From NCBI RefSeq assembly GCF_027594865.1, contig NZ_CP089391.1, positions 6,788,501-6,852,500 of the forward strand: 64,000 bases of DNA, read 5' to 3'. Below the pieces are notes generated by a model. The model made no database searches. It was given only the letters and a program-made list of their open reading frames with translations, and was not told the origin of the DNA. Positions 8,561-20,563 of the stretch are shown in pieces. The stretch's first letter is position 1. The number at the start of each line of letters is the position of its first letter. The translations under genes and the position numbers were made by a program. Origin of the DNA: Bradyrhizobium xenonodulans (GTDB lineage Bacteria; Pseudomonadota; Alphaproteobacteria; Rhizobiales; Xanthobacteraceae).

Positions 8561-9715
8561 CTAAAGTGCCCTGGCGATCACTTCCTTCATCATTTCACTT
8601 GTCCCTCCGTAGATGCGCTGAACCCGTGCATCAGCATACATGCGTGCGATGAGGTACTCATTCATGAAGCCGTACCCGCCATGCAGCTGCAAACACTCGT
8701 CGATGACCTTGCCTTGCTGTTCTGAGGCCCAGAGTTTGGCCATCGAAGCCGTCGCTGCGTCGAGCGTGCCGTCAACCAGTGCTTCGACGCACTTATCGAC
8801 AAAGCTGCGCGCAACCTTCGTGACAGTGGCCAACTCGGCGAGCCTATATTTTGTGTTCTGGAATTCAGCGATCGGTTTTCCGAACGCCTTGCGTTCGCGG
8901 ACGAAGGCAAGCGTTGCCTCCAGCGCCCCCTCCATTGCCGCCACCGCCATCACACCAATAATGGTGCGCTCATAAGGCAGGTCGGACATCAATTGATAGA
9001 AGCCATGACCTTCCACTCCGCCGAGGAGATTTGACGCTGGCACGGCGACTTCGTCAAAGAACAATTCGGACGTATCTTGCGCCTTCAGTCCGAGCTTATC
9101 GAGCACGCGGCCGACCCTGAAGCCGGGAGCTTTTGCGGTCTCAACTAGAATGATCGACATTCCGCTCGCTCGCTCAGCCGGGCTGGTCTTCGCGACAACC
9201 AGCACCAATCCTGCAAGGAGGCCGTTAGATATGAACGTCTTGGAACCGTTGATCACGTAGGTGTCGCCGCGCCTCTCGGCGCGAGTTCGAATAGATTGAA
9301 GATCCGAGCCCGCCCCCGGCTCGGTCATTGCGATGGCGCCGACCAATTCTCCACTCGCCAAGCGCGGCAGATATTCGCGCTTTTGCGCCTCGGTCCCGTG
9401 GTTGAGCAGGTAGTGGGCCACAATCGTGTGCACAGACGGATTCATTCCCGTCAAACCGCGCCGTGACATTGCGTCGTAGAGGATCGCCTCATGGCGAAAA
9501 TCGCCGCCGCCGCCGCCATACTCTGTCGGAATGTCCGAACACAGAAGCCCAAGTGCTCCAGCCTTTAGCCACAGTTCGTGCCCGACATTGCCCCGCTCAC
9601 GAGCTTCTTCATCCAGCGGCACCATCTCCTTCTCGATGAAGCGTGACACAGTGTCGCGATACATTTCGAGGTCAGAATCGAGCCAAGAGGGTTGAAAGTT
9701 GATCATGCGCTTCAC
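8561..9715 (-). CDS. Acyl-CoA dehydrogenase (long-chain/isovaleryl-like type)
   Basis: FAD enzyme introducing the alpha,beta double bond in an acyl-CoA, about 381-384 residues. Seen: AIAMTEPGAGSDLQSIRT (FAD/substrate loop), GSKTFISNG, the QLHGGYGFMNEY C-terminal block and YGGTSEMMKEVIAR. The position holding the catalytic Glu of medium-chain enzymes (YEGT) is Gly here, as in long-chain and isovaleryl types whose base lies elsewhere. Start is GTG at 9715 or ATG at 9706; neither has a strong ribosome site. It is 200 bp downstream of livK, transcribed in the same direction. Confidence 0.92.
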   Translation of the reverse strand: MKRMINFQPSWLDSDLEMYRDTVSRFIEKEMVPLDEEARERGNVGHELWLKAGALGLLCSDIPTEYGGGGGDFRHEAILYDAMSRRGLTGMNPSVHTIVAHYLLNHGTEAQKREYLPRLASGELVGAIAMTEPGAGSDLQSIRTRAERRGDTYVINGSKTFISNGLLAGLVLVVAKTSPAERASGMSIILVETAKAPGFRVGRVLDKLGLKAQDTSELFFDEVAVPASNLLGGVEGHGFYQLMSDLPYERTIIGVMAVAAMEGALEATLAFVRERKAFGKPIAEFQNTKYRLAELATVTKVARSFVDKCVEALVDGTLDAATASMAKLWASEQQGKVIDECLQLHGGYGFMNEYLIARMYADARVQRIYGGTSEMMKEVIARAL

Positions 9716-9914
9716 TCGTCGTTAAGACGAACGCAAAACTGCGTTCATTTGCCCCTTGCATCCGCAAAACAGAGCTGCCCCGTTCACTTGGATACCGATC
9801 CGATCGCCCCTATCGGACGCGACCGCTTACGGGCTTCCGCGCACGCCCTTCAACAAAGCCCCTGACATCAGAACTGTTGTGCAAAGGGCATGCGCGGAAT
9901 ACTCCGAGACCGGA

Positions 9915-11126
9915 TCAATCGTCCGTGTCGCCGTTGATCACGTCACCAAACAGCTCCCACTTCTCGCCGCTAAGGCGCATCAGACGCAATTGACTGATCG
10001 GCGCAAAGTCGGTCGGCGAGGTGTTCACGTAGATGCCCGGCAAGAGCGCCTCGGTCCGCCAATCCTTCAGGTTCGCAGCCTGCTTCATGACATTCTCGCG
10101 GGTGAGATCGTCCCCGCACTGCTTCAATGTCTGGGCCAGCGTCTCAGCAAGCGCGTAGCCGGTAATCAACAATATGTCCCGCTTGTTGCCTTCGGGATAG
10201 TATTTGGTGAGGAAGCTCTGAAACTCCTTCATGCCAGGATCATGGTCCCACTGCGGATCCGACGGGTCCTTCAGGTAAGTAGCGGAAACAACGCCTTGCG
10301 CGTTCTCAAAGCCGGCGGGCTTGATGACGCTACCGATCGAAGACGAAACGTTGCTGAGGATATGAAGCGGCTTCCAGTCGATTTCAGCGATCTTCTTGAT
10401 TGCCTGAGCAGCAAATTTGGGGGAGCTGATGTTGACCAGCGTATCGGCGCCCGACGCCTTGAGCTTGACGATATGAGTGTCGATCGTCGGCTCGGTTGTC
10501 TCGTAGCTCTCCTCGGCAATGATCTGTGCCCCGAGCTTGTCCTTGAGACCCTTCAGATAATCCTTCCCGAGATCGTCATTCTGGAAGAATACGGCGACTT
10601 TGGCGTTTGGCTTCTCCTTGAGAATGTACTTTGCATAGGCGCGCGCCTCGCTTTGGTAGGACGGCTGCCAACCCGTGGTCCATGGGAAATTCTTGGGGTC
10701 GTTGAATTTAGTTGCGCCCGTCGCGACAAACAGCTGCGGGACCTTCTTTGAGTTCAGATATTTCTGGATTGCCGTGTTGTTGGCTGTGCCCAGCGGATCG
10801 AACATGAGAAAAACCTCATCGCCTTCCACCAGCTTGCGCGTCTGCTCGACGGCCTTTGGGGGCGAGTACGCATCGTCATAGCTGATGAAGTTGATCTTGC
10901 GGCCGTTGATGCCGCCCTTGTCATTGACCATCTTGAAGTAAGCCGCCTCCACTTGGCCGATGACGCCATAGGCGGATCCTGGGCCGCTGTACGGCATGAG
11001 ATTTCCGACCTTGATCTCGGTGTCGGTGGCGCCGGTATCATACTTCTTCTGCGCCTGCGCGGCACCGGAGGCGAGCGTAATGACTGCTGTCACCAGGGCA
11101 GTCGTCTGTATAGTTCTGCCAAACAT
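9915..11126 (-). CDS. livK: LivK-type periplasmic binding protein (HAAT family)
   Basis: Periplasmic receptor of the adjacent LivMHFG importer, 403 residues with a Sec signal (cleavage near ASGAAQAQ, residue 26). The mature protein starts YDTGATDTEIKVGNLMPYSGPGSAYG and carries the ISYDDAYSPPKAVEQTRKLVE block typical of receptors for branched or aromatic carboxylates rather than strictly leucine (inference). It has a close paralogue at 35699-36919. It follows livM by 21 bp. The cargo is likely the substrate of the surrounding acyl-CoA pathway. Confidence 0.92.
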   Translation of the reverse strand: MFGRTIQTTALVTAVITLASGAAQAQKKYDTGATDTEIKVGNLMPYSGPGSAYGVIGQVEAAYFKMVNDKGGINGRKINFISYDDAYSPPKAVEQTRKLVEGDEVFLMFDPLGTANNTAIQKYLNSKKVPQLFVATGATKFNDPKNFPWTTGWQPSYQSEARAYAKYILKEKPNAKVAVFFQNDDLGKDYLKGLKDKLGAQIIAEESYETTEPTIDTHIVKLKASGADTLVNISSPKFAAQAIKKIAEIDWKPLHILSNVSSSIGSVIKPAGFENAQGVVSATYLKDPSDPQWDHDPGMKEFQSFLTKYYPEGNKRDILLITGYALAETLAQTLKQCGDDLTRENVMKQAANLKDWRTEALLPGIYVNTSPTDFAPISQLRLMRLSGEKWELFGDVINGDTDD

Positions 11127-11147
11127 AAGAGGTCTCCTTGTTGCATT

Positions 11148-12170
11148 TCAGTTCTGTTTAGTTTTGGCGATCCAGCCTTGGCCCAGGATCGCGACCTGCC
11201 TTGCGCCATGCGGCACGAGGTAGATGACGGCGAACAGCAGCACGCCGAACACGGCGCCTGAGAGGCCCTTGGAGATGCTCTCCGCCATGTTCGGCACGAA
11301 GATGATGAAGGCCGCACCGACGAACGAGCCGGGCAGCCAGCCGACGCCGCCGACCACCATGCCCAGGAACAGCGAGATCGCGAGCGTGATGGTGTAGCTG
11401 TCGGGAGCCACAAACTGCACCGCGATGGCGCCGAGCGAGCCGGCAATGCCGGTGACGGCGGCGGAGACGCCGAAAGCCAAGGTCTTGTAGAGTGCGACGT
11501 TGACACCCATCGAGGACGCCGCGATCTCGTTGTCGCGGATCGCCATGAAGGCGCGGCCTGACCTCGAGCGCAACAGGTTCACCGAGAGCATGTAGATCGC
11601 GATCACGACCACGAGCGTGAAATAATACAGCCACATGTCCTGCGACATCTTCAGTCCGAACGGCGCGTCCGGCTTGGTGACGACGAGGCCCTGCACGCCG
11701 CCGGTCCAGTGCTCGAGGAAGTTCAGCTTGAGCAGCTGCGGCATGGCGGTGGCGAGCGCGAAGGTCGCGAGCGCGAGGTAGACGCCGGAGAGCCGCAGCG
11801 CCGGCTGCCCGAACAGAAACCCGAAGCCGAAACAGACGACGCCGGCGATCGGCAGCGTCAGCGCGTAATTGACGTTGAAGTGCTCCATCAACACCGCGGT
11901 CGTGTAGGCGCCGACCGCGTAGAACGCGCTCTGGCCAAGCGAGAACTGGCCGCTTCCGCCGGTCAGGATGTTCAGCGCCAGCACGGCGAGCCCGTAGATC
12001 AGGAGCATCGTCATCTGGAAGATGATGAAGTTCTTGACGAAGACGGGCGCGATCAGCAGTGCCGCGAGCACCACCACCGAGGTGCCGGTGCCCAGCGTCA
12101 TGGCCCGCTTCGGAACGGCTTCGACCGCCGCGTGGCCTTCGACGACTTCTTCTGCAGCGCTCATGATCAA
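11148..12170 (-). CDS. livM: LivM-type ABC transporter permease
   Basis: Inner-membrane permease of the HAAT family, 340 residues, with about ten hydrophobic segments, the LAVLALNILTGGSGQFSLGQSAFYAVGAYT block of LivM proteins and a RSGRAFMAIRDNEIAASSMG coupling loop. The start overlaps the livH stop by 4 bp (ATGA). The N-terminal 30-odd residues are polar, as usual for LivM. Partner of the LivH, LivF, LivG and LivK products around it. Confidence 0.95.
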   Translation of the reverse strand: MIMSAAEEVVEGHAAVEAVPKRAMTLGTGTSVVVLAALLIAPVFVKNFIIFQMTMLLIYGLAVLALNILTGGSGQFSLGQSAFYAVGAYTTAVLMEHFNVNYALTLPIAGVVCFGFGFLFGQPALRLSGVYLALATFALATAMPQLLKLNFLEHWTGGVQGLVVTKPDAPFGLKMSQDMWLYYFTLVVVIAIYMLSVNLLRSRSGRAFMAIRDNEIAASSMGVNVALYKTLAFGVSAAVTGIAGSLGAIAVQFVAPDSYTITLAISLFLGMVVGGVGWLPGSFVGAAFIIFVPNMAESISKGLSGAVFGVLLFAVIYLVPHGARQVAILGQGWIAKTKQN

Positions 12171-13045
12171 ACTCGCTTGACGATGTGCCGACCGAACAGG
12201 CCGGCGGGTTTGACGACCAGGACGGAGATGATCAGCGCGAGCGCGATCGGGAGTTTCAGCTCGTTACCGACGCCGGGGATGTAGGTGCCGGCGAGGTTCT
12301 CGAAGACACCGACCAGGAAGCCGCCGACCACGGCGCCGAACGGGCTGGTCAGTCCGCCGAGCACGGCCGCGGCAAAGCCGTAGATCAGCACGCCGCCCAT
12401 CATGTTCGGCTCGAGGAACACGACCGGTGCGATCAGCATGCCGGCGATCGAGCCGATCGCGGTCGCCATGCCCCAGCCGAGCGCGATCATCCAGGAGGTG
12501 TTGATGCCGACGAGGCGGGCCGATTCAGGCACCGAGGCGGCAGCGCGCATGGCAAGACCGATCCGCGTGTACTGGAAGAAGAAATAGAGGCCGAGCAGCA
12601 GCAGTATAGTGACGCCGATCATGCCGGCCTGGTGGGTCGAGATCAGCTGGCTGCCGAGGAACGGCGCGGAGCCGAACGGGGTCGGATATTGCTTGATGGT
12701 GAAGTCCCAGATCAGGCCCGCCGAGGAGTTGATGATCGCGAACAGCGCGATGAACCCGGCGACGTTGGTCAGCACCGGTGCCTTTGTCAGCGGCTTGAAC
12801 AGGATCCGCTCGATCGCGATACCGGCGACGAAGGAGAAGGCCAGCGTGATCACGAAGGCAGCCCAATAGGGCACGCCCCATTGCATCAGCTGCCAGGAGA
12901 TGAAGGTCGAGAACATCGCCATCTCGCCCTGCGCGAAGTTGAGATGGTCGATGGCCTGGTAGATCATGACCACGGCGAGCGCCATGCAGGCGTAGATCGC
13001 GCCCGTGGCAATGCCGGCCAGGACCTGGTTGGTGAACAGCTCCAT
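12167..13045 (-). CDS. livH: LivH-type ABC transporter permease
   Basis: Second membrane subunit of the HAAT importer, 292 residues, the standard LivH length. Diagnostic stretches: GAIYACMALAVVMIYQAIDHLNFAQGEMAMFSTF near the start, RAAASVPESARLVGINTSWMIALGWG (coupling loop) and AAAVLGGLTSPFGAVVGGFLVGVFENLAG near the end. It follows livF by 13 bp and overlaps livM by 4 bp. Confidence 0.95.
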   Translation of the reverse strand: MELFTNQVLAGIATGAIYACMALAVVMIYQAIDHLNFAQGEMAMFSTFISWQLMQWGVPYWAAFVITLAFSFVAGIAIERILFKPLTKAPVLTNVAGFIALFAIINSSAGLIWDFTIKQYPTPFGSAPFLGSQLISTHQAGMIGVTILLLLGLYFFFQYTRIGLAMRAAASVPESARLVGINTSWMIALGWGMATAIGSIAGMLIAPVVFLEPNMMGGVLIYGFAAAVLGGLTSPFGAVVGGFLVGVFENLAGTYIPGVGNELKLPIALALIISVLVVKPAGLFGRHIVKRV

Positions 13046-13058
13046 TGTCCCGGCTCCC

Positions 13059-13768
13059 TCAGTAACCCAGATAGGATTTGCGGATTTCTTCGTTGTTCGC
13101 GATGTCCTTGGCGTTGCCCGACATCACGATGCGGCCGGTCTCGATCACATAGGCCTGGTCGGCGAGCTCCAGCGCGAGCTGGGCGTTCTGCTCGACCACC
13201 AGGATCGACACCTTGTCCTCGCGGTTGATCTTGCCAAGGATGCCGAACAGGTCGCGCACCACCAGCGGCGCGAGGCCGAAGGAGGGCTCGTCCAGCAGCA
13301 TCAGCCGCGGCCGCAGCATCAGGGCGCGGGCGACCGCGAGCATCTGCTGCTCGCCGCCGGAAAGCGTGCCGGCCTGCTGGGTGTGGCGCTGCTTCAGCAC
13401 CGGGAAATGCGCGTACATGCGCTCGATGTCGGAGACGATGCCGGCGCTGTCCTTGCGGGTGATGGCCCCGAGCTGGAGGTTCTCCTCGACCGTCATGGTC
13501 GTGAAGGTGCCGCGGCCCTGCGGCACGTGGGCGATGCCGAACCGCACGATGCTCTCGGTGGAGCGGTTGCTGAGCGGCTTGCCTTCGAACTCGATTGCAC
13601 CGGTGGAACGCACCATGTTGCAGATCGCGCGCAGGGTGGTGGTCTTGCCGGCGCCATTCGCGCCGAGCAGCGTCGTCAACGATCCCTCGTTGAGCGAGAA
13701 GGACAGGCCATGGAGCGCCTGGACCTGGCCGTAATAGGCGCGCAGGTCCTTGACGTTGAGCAGCGTCG

Positions 13769-13772
<4 letters not shown>
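13059..13772 (-). CDS. livF: LivF-type ABC transporter ATP-binding protein
   Basis: One of two ATPases of the branched-chain-type importer, 237 residues. Walker A is GANGAGKTT, the signature LSGGEQQMLAVARAL and Walker B MLLDEPSFGLAP, the LivF pattern. The ATG at 13772 overlaps the livG stop by 4 bp, which fixes the start although the frame is open much further upstream. Confidence 0.95.
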
Positions 13773-14566
<794 letters not shown>

Positions 14567-14601
14567 GCACTTCCCCACACGCCGATCCACCGGCTCTTTC
14601 T

Positions 14602-16757
<2,156 letters not shown>

Positions 16758-16769
16758 AGCCTGATCCTT

Positions 16770-17546
16770 TCATCCGTTTGAATTGCGACGAGCGGCGAAT
16801 GCCGCAACACGACGGCGCGACTCGTCCGAGCCGCCCAGCTCGGCGATGCTCCACATCTCCAACTCGAGTTGCTCCTCCAACGTGCTTTCATAGCTTTCGA
16901 CCAAGAGACGGCGTGCTGCGCCGAGCGCCGCCACCGGTTCTGCCACAAGTTTCGCGGCAATTTCGGTGCCGGCAGCAAGCAGCTGCTCGCCATCGACAAT
17001 ACGCGTAACGAGTCCTATTCGCTCCGCTTCGTCGCTCGGTACGCGTCGATTAGACAAGATGATCTCCTGTGCTCGCCTAAGGCCGACCACGCGCGGTAGC
17101 AGCCAGCTCATTCCTCCGTCAGGACTGAGGCCTAAGGCGGTATAGGCGGCGCAAAAGTGCGCTGACCGCGCCGCTAACGCAAAGTCGCCGATCATTGCGA
17201 GGCTCATGCCTGCTCCGGCTGCAGGTCCGTTCACAAGCGTAATCAGCGGTTTCCGCATATACATAAGGCGCACAATCGCCGCGTGAAGCGTTCCCGCCAA
17301 ATCCTCCAGGAATGCCGACACGTTGTCGCCAGCCGCGGCGAACGCACTGACATCACCGCCTGCGCAAAACAGCTTTCCGCGCCCCGTCAGGATGACGCAT
17401 CGGATATCATCATCTTCGTCGCAACGTTCGGCGGCCTGCAGGAGAGCGCGGGCCATCGCCGGATCAATCGCGTTTCCGTGTTCCGGACGTGCCAACGTCA
17501 AGGTTGCGACTTTTTCGTCGCAAGAGAATTCGACCGGAGCACTCAT
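16770..17546 (-). CDS. Enoyl-CoA hydratase/isomerase
   Basis: Crotonase-fold protein of 258 residues. The oxyanion-hole loops KLFCAGGDVSAF and GPAAGAGMSLAMIGDFALA are present. In the catalytic-loop block LGLSPDGGMSWLLPR the usual Glu is Asp, the arrangement of PaaG-like isomerases, so isomerase activity is as likely as hydration. The ATG at 17546 overlaps the kinase stop by 4 bp and is preferred to a long upstream extension in the same frame. Confidence 0.92.
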   Translation of the reverse strand: MSAPVEFSCDEKVATLTLARPEHGNAIDPAMARALLQAAERCDEDDDIRCVILTGRGKLFCAGGDVSAFAAAGDNVSAFLEDLAGTLHAAIVRLMYMRKPLITLVNGPAAGAGMSLAMIGDFALAARSAHFCAAYTALGLSPDGGMSWLLPRVVGLRRAQEIILSNRRVPSDEAERIGLVTRIVDGEQLLAAGTEIAAKLVAEPVAALGAARRLLVESYESTLEEQLELEMWSIAELGGSDESRRRVAAFAARRNSNG

Positions 17547-18610
17547 GTTAGATTCTCCAACGCGCGAATAGCCAGCTTCGCCAGTTCCGGAAAGCTCTTT
17601 CCGCGCTCGATGGCCTGCGTCGACGACGCTGTCCTGCGCAGCGCGCGACCGGCTATGCCGTGCATGATCGCCGCAAGCCGAAAGAAGTTGAAAGCAACGT
17701 AGAACTGCCAGTCTGCAATCGCCTCTCGGCCGGTCGCGCGGCAGTACCTGTCGATGTATTCGGCTTCTCTCGGAATATTGAGAGCGGCCAGATCTGCTCC
17801 CGCTAGGCCAGCAACTATGTGCGGAGGCATTCGATACATGATTGCGTGGTAAGCGAAGTCGGCGAGCGGATGTCCGAGGGTCGAAAGCTCCCAGTCGAGC
17901 ACGGCGATCACCCGCGGCTCGCTCGGATGAAAGATCAGATTGTCGCAACGGAAGTCGCCATGCACGATGGAGGCCTCGTCACCCGCCGGAATCCTTCCCG
18001 GAAGCTCGCTGACAAGGCGATCCATGTTGGCATCGCGCCCGGCCTGTGGATCTTCCTGATACTGGCGCGACCACCGGCTGATCTGCCGCTCAAAGTAGCT
18101 GCCCGGCTTGCCGTAGTCGCCCAGGCCGATCGAGGTCGGGTCAACCGAGTGGAGTTGCGCGATGACGTCGCACATGGCGTTGAAGTAGGAAGGTCGTTCT
18201 TCTCTGCTAACTCCGGGGAAAGTCGCGTCCCAGAAGATGCGGCCCTCCACCAGCTGCATCACATAGAATTCGCTTCCGATGACGGACGTGTCGGCGCAAT
18301 AGCCGTAAATGCGTGCCACAGGAAACCCGACCTGCGACAGCGCGCGCTGGACGCGCGCCTCGCGATCGACGGCGTGCGCTCCGGCTACCAATGGGCCCGG
18401 TGGTTTGCGCCGGAGCACGTAGACGCCGTCTGCGGATTGAAGACGGTAAGTCGGGTTCGACTGACCTCCCTTGAATTTGGAGACGTTGAGCGGCCCTCGA
18501 AACCCCTCGACATTGGCCGCCATCCAGCGCGCCAAGGCACCCTCGTCAAGACGATGGGCGTCAGAGGGTTCCGCCAATCCGGAGTTGGCGGTATCGTCGA
18601 GCGCGCTCAC
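17543..18610 (-). CDS. APH-family phosphotransferase of acyl-CoA catabolism
   Basis: Kinase-fold protein (choline/aminoglycoside phosphotransferase family), about 355 residues. The catalytic HGDFRCDN (217-224) and metal-binding VLDWE (237-241) are intact. Relatives of this group, the N-terminal half of human ACAD10/11 and LvaA of the levulinate pathway, phosphorylate the 4-hydroxyl of 4-hydroxyacyl-CoAs. I prefer the GTG at 18610 because it overlaps the dehydrogenase stop as GTGA, matching its neighbours; an in-frame start at 18658 is possible. The pairing with the next gene supports the proposed role. Confidence 0.88.
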   Translation of the reverse strand: MSALDDTANSGLAEPSDAHRLDEGALARWMAANVEGFRGPLNVSKFKGGQSNPTYRLQSADGVYVLRRKPPGPLVAGAHAVDREARVQRALSQVGFPVARIYGYCADTSVIGSEFYVMQLVEGRIFWDATFPGVSREERPSYFNAMCDVIAQLHSVDPTSIGLGDYGKPGSYFERQISRWSRQYQEDPQAGRDANMDRLVSELPGRIPAGDEASIVHGDFRCDNLIFHPSEPRVIAVLDWELSTLGHPLADFAYHAIMYRMPPHIVAGLAGADLAALNIPREAEYIDRYCRATGREAIADWQFYVAFNFFRLAAIMHGIAGRALRRTASSTQAIERGKSFPELAKLAIRALENLT

Positions 18611-19782
18611 GGGTTTGCCTTCTGCCAGTCGCGCTTGATCTTTTTCGCAAGTGACCATTTGTGCACCTCGGTGGGACCGTCGTAGATGCGGAATGCACGA
18701 ACCTCACGAAACACCTGCTCGACGATGGTTTCGTTGGTCACGCCCGATCCGCCCATGACCTGCACGCAACGATCGGCGACACGCATGAGCGCCTCGCTGA
18801 CCGCAACCTTCGCCATGGAGCTCTCGTTTGTTCCGAGCGATCCCGTGTCCAGGACACTCGCGCACCAGGAGATCATCAACTCGGCCTGCTTGAGGTCGAT
18901 CAGGTTGTCGGCCAACATGAAGCCAACTCCTTCATGATCGATGAGCGTCTTGCCGAACGCCTGCCGACGGTTGGCGTACCTCGTCGCGATCTCGTTCGCG
19001 CGAATGCAGGCGCCCAGCCAGCGCATGCAATGCGACAACCTGGCCGGCGAAAGGCGGATCTGCGCGTACCTGAAGCCCTCACCCGGGTGTCCGAGCATTT
19101 GATCGGCCGGGATGCGCAGATTCCGGATGGTCAGGACGGCGTGCCCGCCTGGCATCGAACTGTCGATCGTGTTGGGCACATGATCGATGGTGATTGCCGG
19201 ATCAGGCAAATCGACGAGGAACATGCAGGCGCCCTCCTCGGCCTTTGCCATAACGATGCCGACCTTGGCTCCGCGGGCACCTGTGATGAACGCCTTGCGT
19301 CCGTTCACGACCCACTGATTACCGTCCCGGCGACAGATCGTGGTCATCATCGATGGGTCGGAGCCTGCTCCCCCTTCTTCGGCCGGTTCGGTCATGAAGA
19401 AGGCGGACCGAGCGCGTCCCTCGACCAGCGGCTTGAGAAAGCGTTCCTTGATCTCCGGCGAGCCAATTTTACCCAGAAGGTACATGTTGCCTTCGTCGGG
19501 AGCCGCCGTGTTGCACGCGAGCGGCCCAAGCGGCGATAGACCCGTCTTGGCCAGAACGATAGCGGTTTCGCCCTGCGAGAGGTGTGAACCATCTGCCAGG
19601 ATGTGCGGCGTCAAGACGCCTGCAGCCCGCGCCAGCTCGCGCAGGTCGGTGACCAACTCGTCCTTTGGGCAATCGTGATGATCACGGCGAGGATCGCGCT
19701 CGAACGGGACAACGACGTCCCGAACGAAGCGCTCGACGCGATCCGCGATCTCTTGAGTACGCTCCGCGCCGACCCCGCTCAT
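18607..19782 (-). CDS. Acyl-CoA dehydrogenase of the ACAD10/11 type
   Basis: FAD-dependent acyl-CoA dehydrogenase, 391 residues. The C-terminal block RIYDGPTEVHKWSLAKKI replaces the classical YEGT catalytic loop with the DGP-EVH pattern of ACAD10/11 and LvaC-like enzymes. Those enzymes act on phosphorylated 4-hydroxyacyl-CoA, eliminating phosphate. FFMTEPAEEGGAGSDPSMM and GRKAFITGARGAKVG are the FAD/substrate loops. Coupled by 4-bp overlaps to the kinase on one side and the SDR gene on the other. Confidence 0.92.
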   Translation of the reverse strand: MSGVGAERTQEIADRVERFVRDVVVPFERDPRRDHHDCPKDELVTDLRELARAAGVLTPHILADGSHLSQGETAIVLAKTGLSPLGPLACNTAAPDEGNMYLLGKIGSPEIKERFLKPLVEGRARSAFFMTEPAEEGGAGSDPSMMTTICRRDGNQWVVNGRKAFITGARGAKVGIVMAKAEEGACMFLVDLPDPAITIDHVPNTIDSSMPGGHAVLTIRNLRIPADQMLGHPGEGFRYAQIRLSPARLSHCMRWLGACIRANEIATRYANRRQAFGKTLIDHEGVGFMLADNLIDLKQAELMISWCASVLDTGSLGTNESSMAKVAVSEALMRVADRCVQVMGGSGVTNETIVEQVFREVRAFRIYDGPTEVHKWSLAKKIKRDWQKANP

Positions 19783-20540
19783 TTCGGTGCCATCCGGATT
19801 GCGCCGTCGAGGCGGATTGTTTCGCCGTTGAGCATCGGATTGACGACAATGGACTCGACCATTTGAGCAAATTCGGACGGCTGACCGAGCCTGCTTGGAA
19901 ATGGAACCTGCTTGCCGAGCGACTTCTGCGCCTCTTCCGGAAGCGACATCAGCAGCGGCGTAAGGAAGATGCCCGGCGCGATCGTCATCACCCGAATGCC
20001 GTAACGCGCAAATTCACGAGCAAGGGGCAGCGTCATGCCGACGATTCCACCCTTTGATGCTGAATAGGCCGCTTGGCCGATCTGGCCATCGTATGCAGCC
20101 ACACTGGCCGTGTTGACGATGACGCCTCGCTCCTCACCAACAGTCTCGGCCATATGAAGACGGGCGGCAAACTTCGATAGCACGTTGAAGCTACCGATCA
20201 GATTGATGTTGATGGTCCTGGCGAAGTCGCGCAGCGGCAGCGCCTTGCCGTCTCGACCGATGGCTTTGCCGGGCGGTCCGAGGCCGGCGCAGTTGACCAG
20301 GATCCGCGCCTTACCGTGCATGAGCTCTGCTGACTCGAGCGCCTGCTCGACACCGTCTTCGTCAGTCACGTCAACCTTGATGAAGTGCCCGCCGATGGAC
20401 TTGGCGTGCGCCTCGCCCAGCTCTGCATTGAGGTCCAGGATGGTGACCTTCGCACCGGCGGCCGCCAGGCGCTCCGCTGCGGCGCCTCCGAGGCCAGACG
20501 CCCCGCCAGTCACAACCGCCGCCGTTCCCTTGATTTGCAT
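19779..20540 (-). CDS. SDR-family 3-hydroxyacyl-CoA dehydrogenase (HSD10 type)
   Basis: NAD-dependent short-chain dehydrogenase, 253 residues. TGGASGLGGA (11-20) binds the cofactor; S146, Y159 and K163 form the active site. PGIFLTPLLMSLPEEAQKSLGKQVPFPSRLG and the terminal NGETIRLDGAIRM are characteristic of type 2 (HSD10/HADH2) enzymes that oxidise 3-hydroxyacyl-CoA, including 2-methyl-branched ones. It overlaps the dehydrogenase by 4 bp. A 4-oxoacyl-CoA reductase role, as in LvaD, is an alternative. Confidence 0.92.
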   Translation of the reverse strand: MQIKGTAAVVTGGASGLGGAAAERLAAAGAKVTILDLNAELGEAHAKSIGGHFIKVDVTDEDGVEQALESAELMHGKARILVNCAGLGPPGKAIGRDGKALPLRDFARTININLIGSFNVLSKFAARLHMAETVGEERGVIVNTASVAAYDGQIGQAAYSASKGGIVGMTLPLAREFARYGIRVMTIAPGIFLTPLLMSLPEEAQKSLGKQVPFPSRLGQPSEFAQMVESIVVNPMLNGETIRLDGAIRMAPK

Positions 20541-20563
20541 GATTGTCCTTTGTCCTTTCCGAT

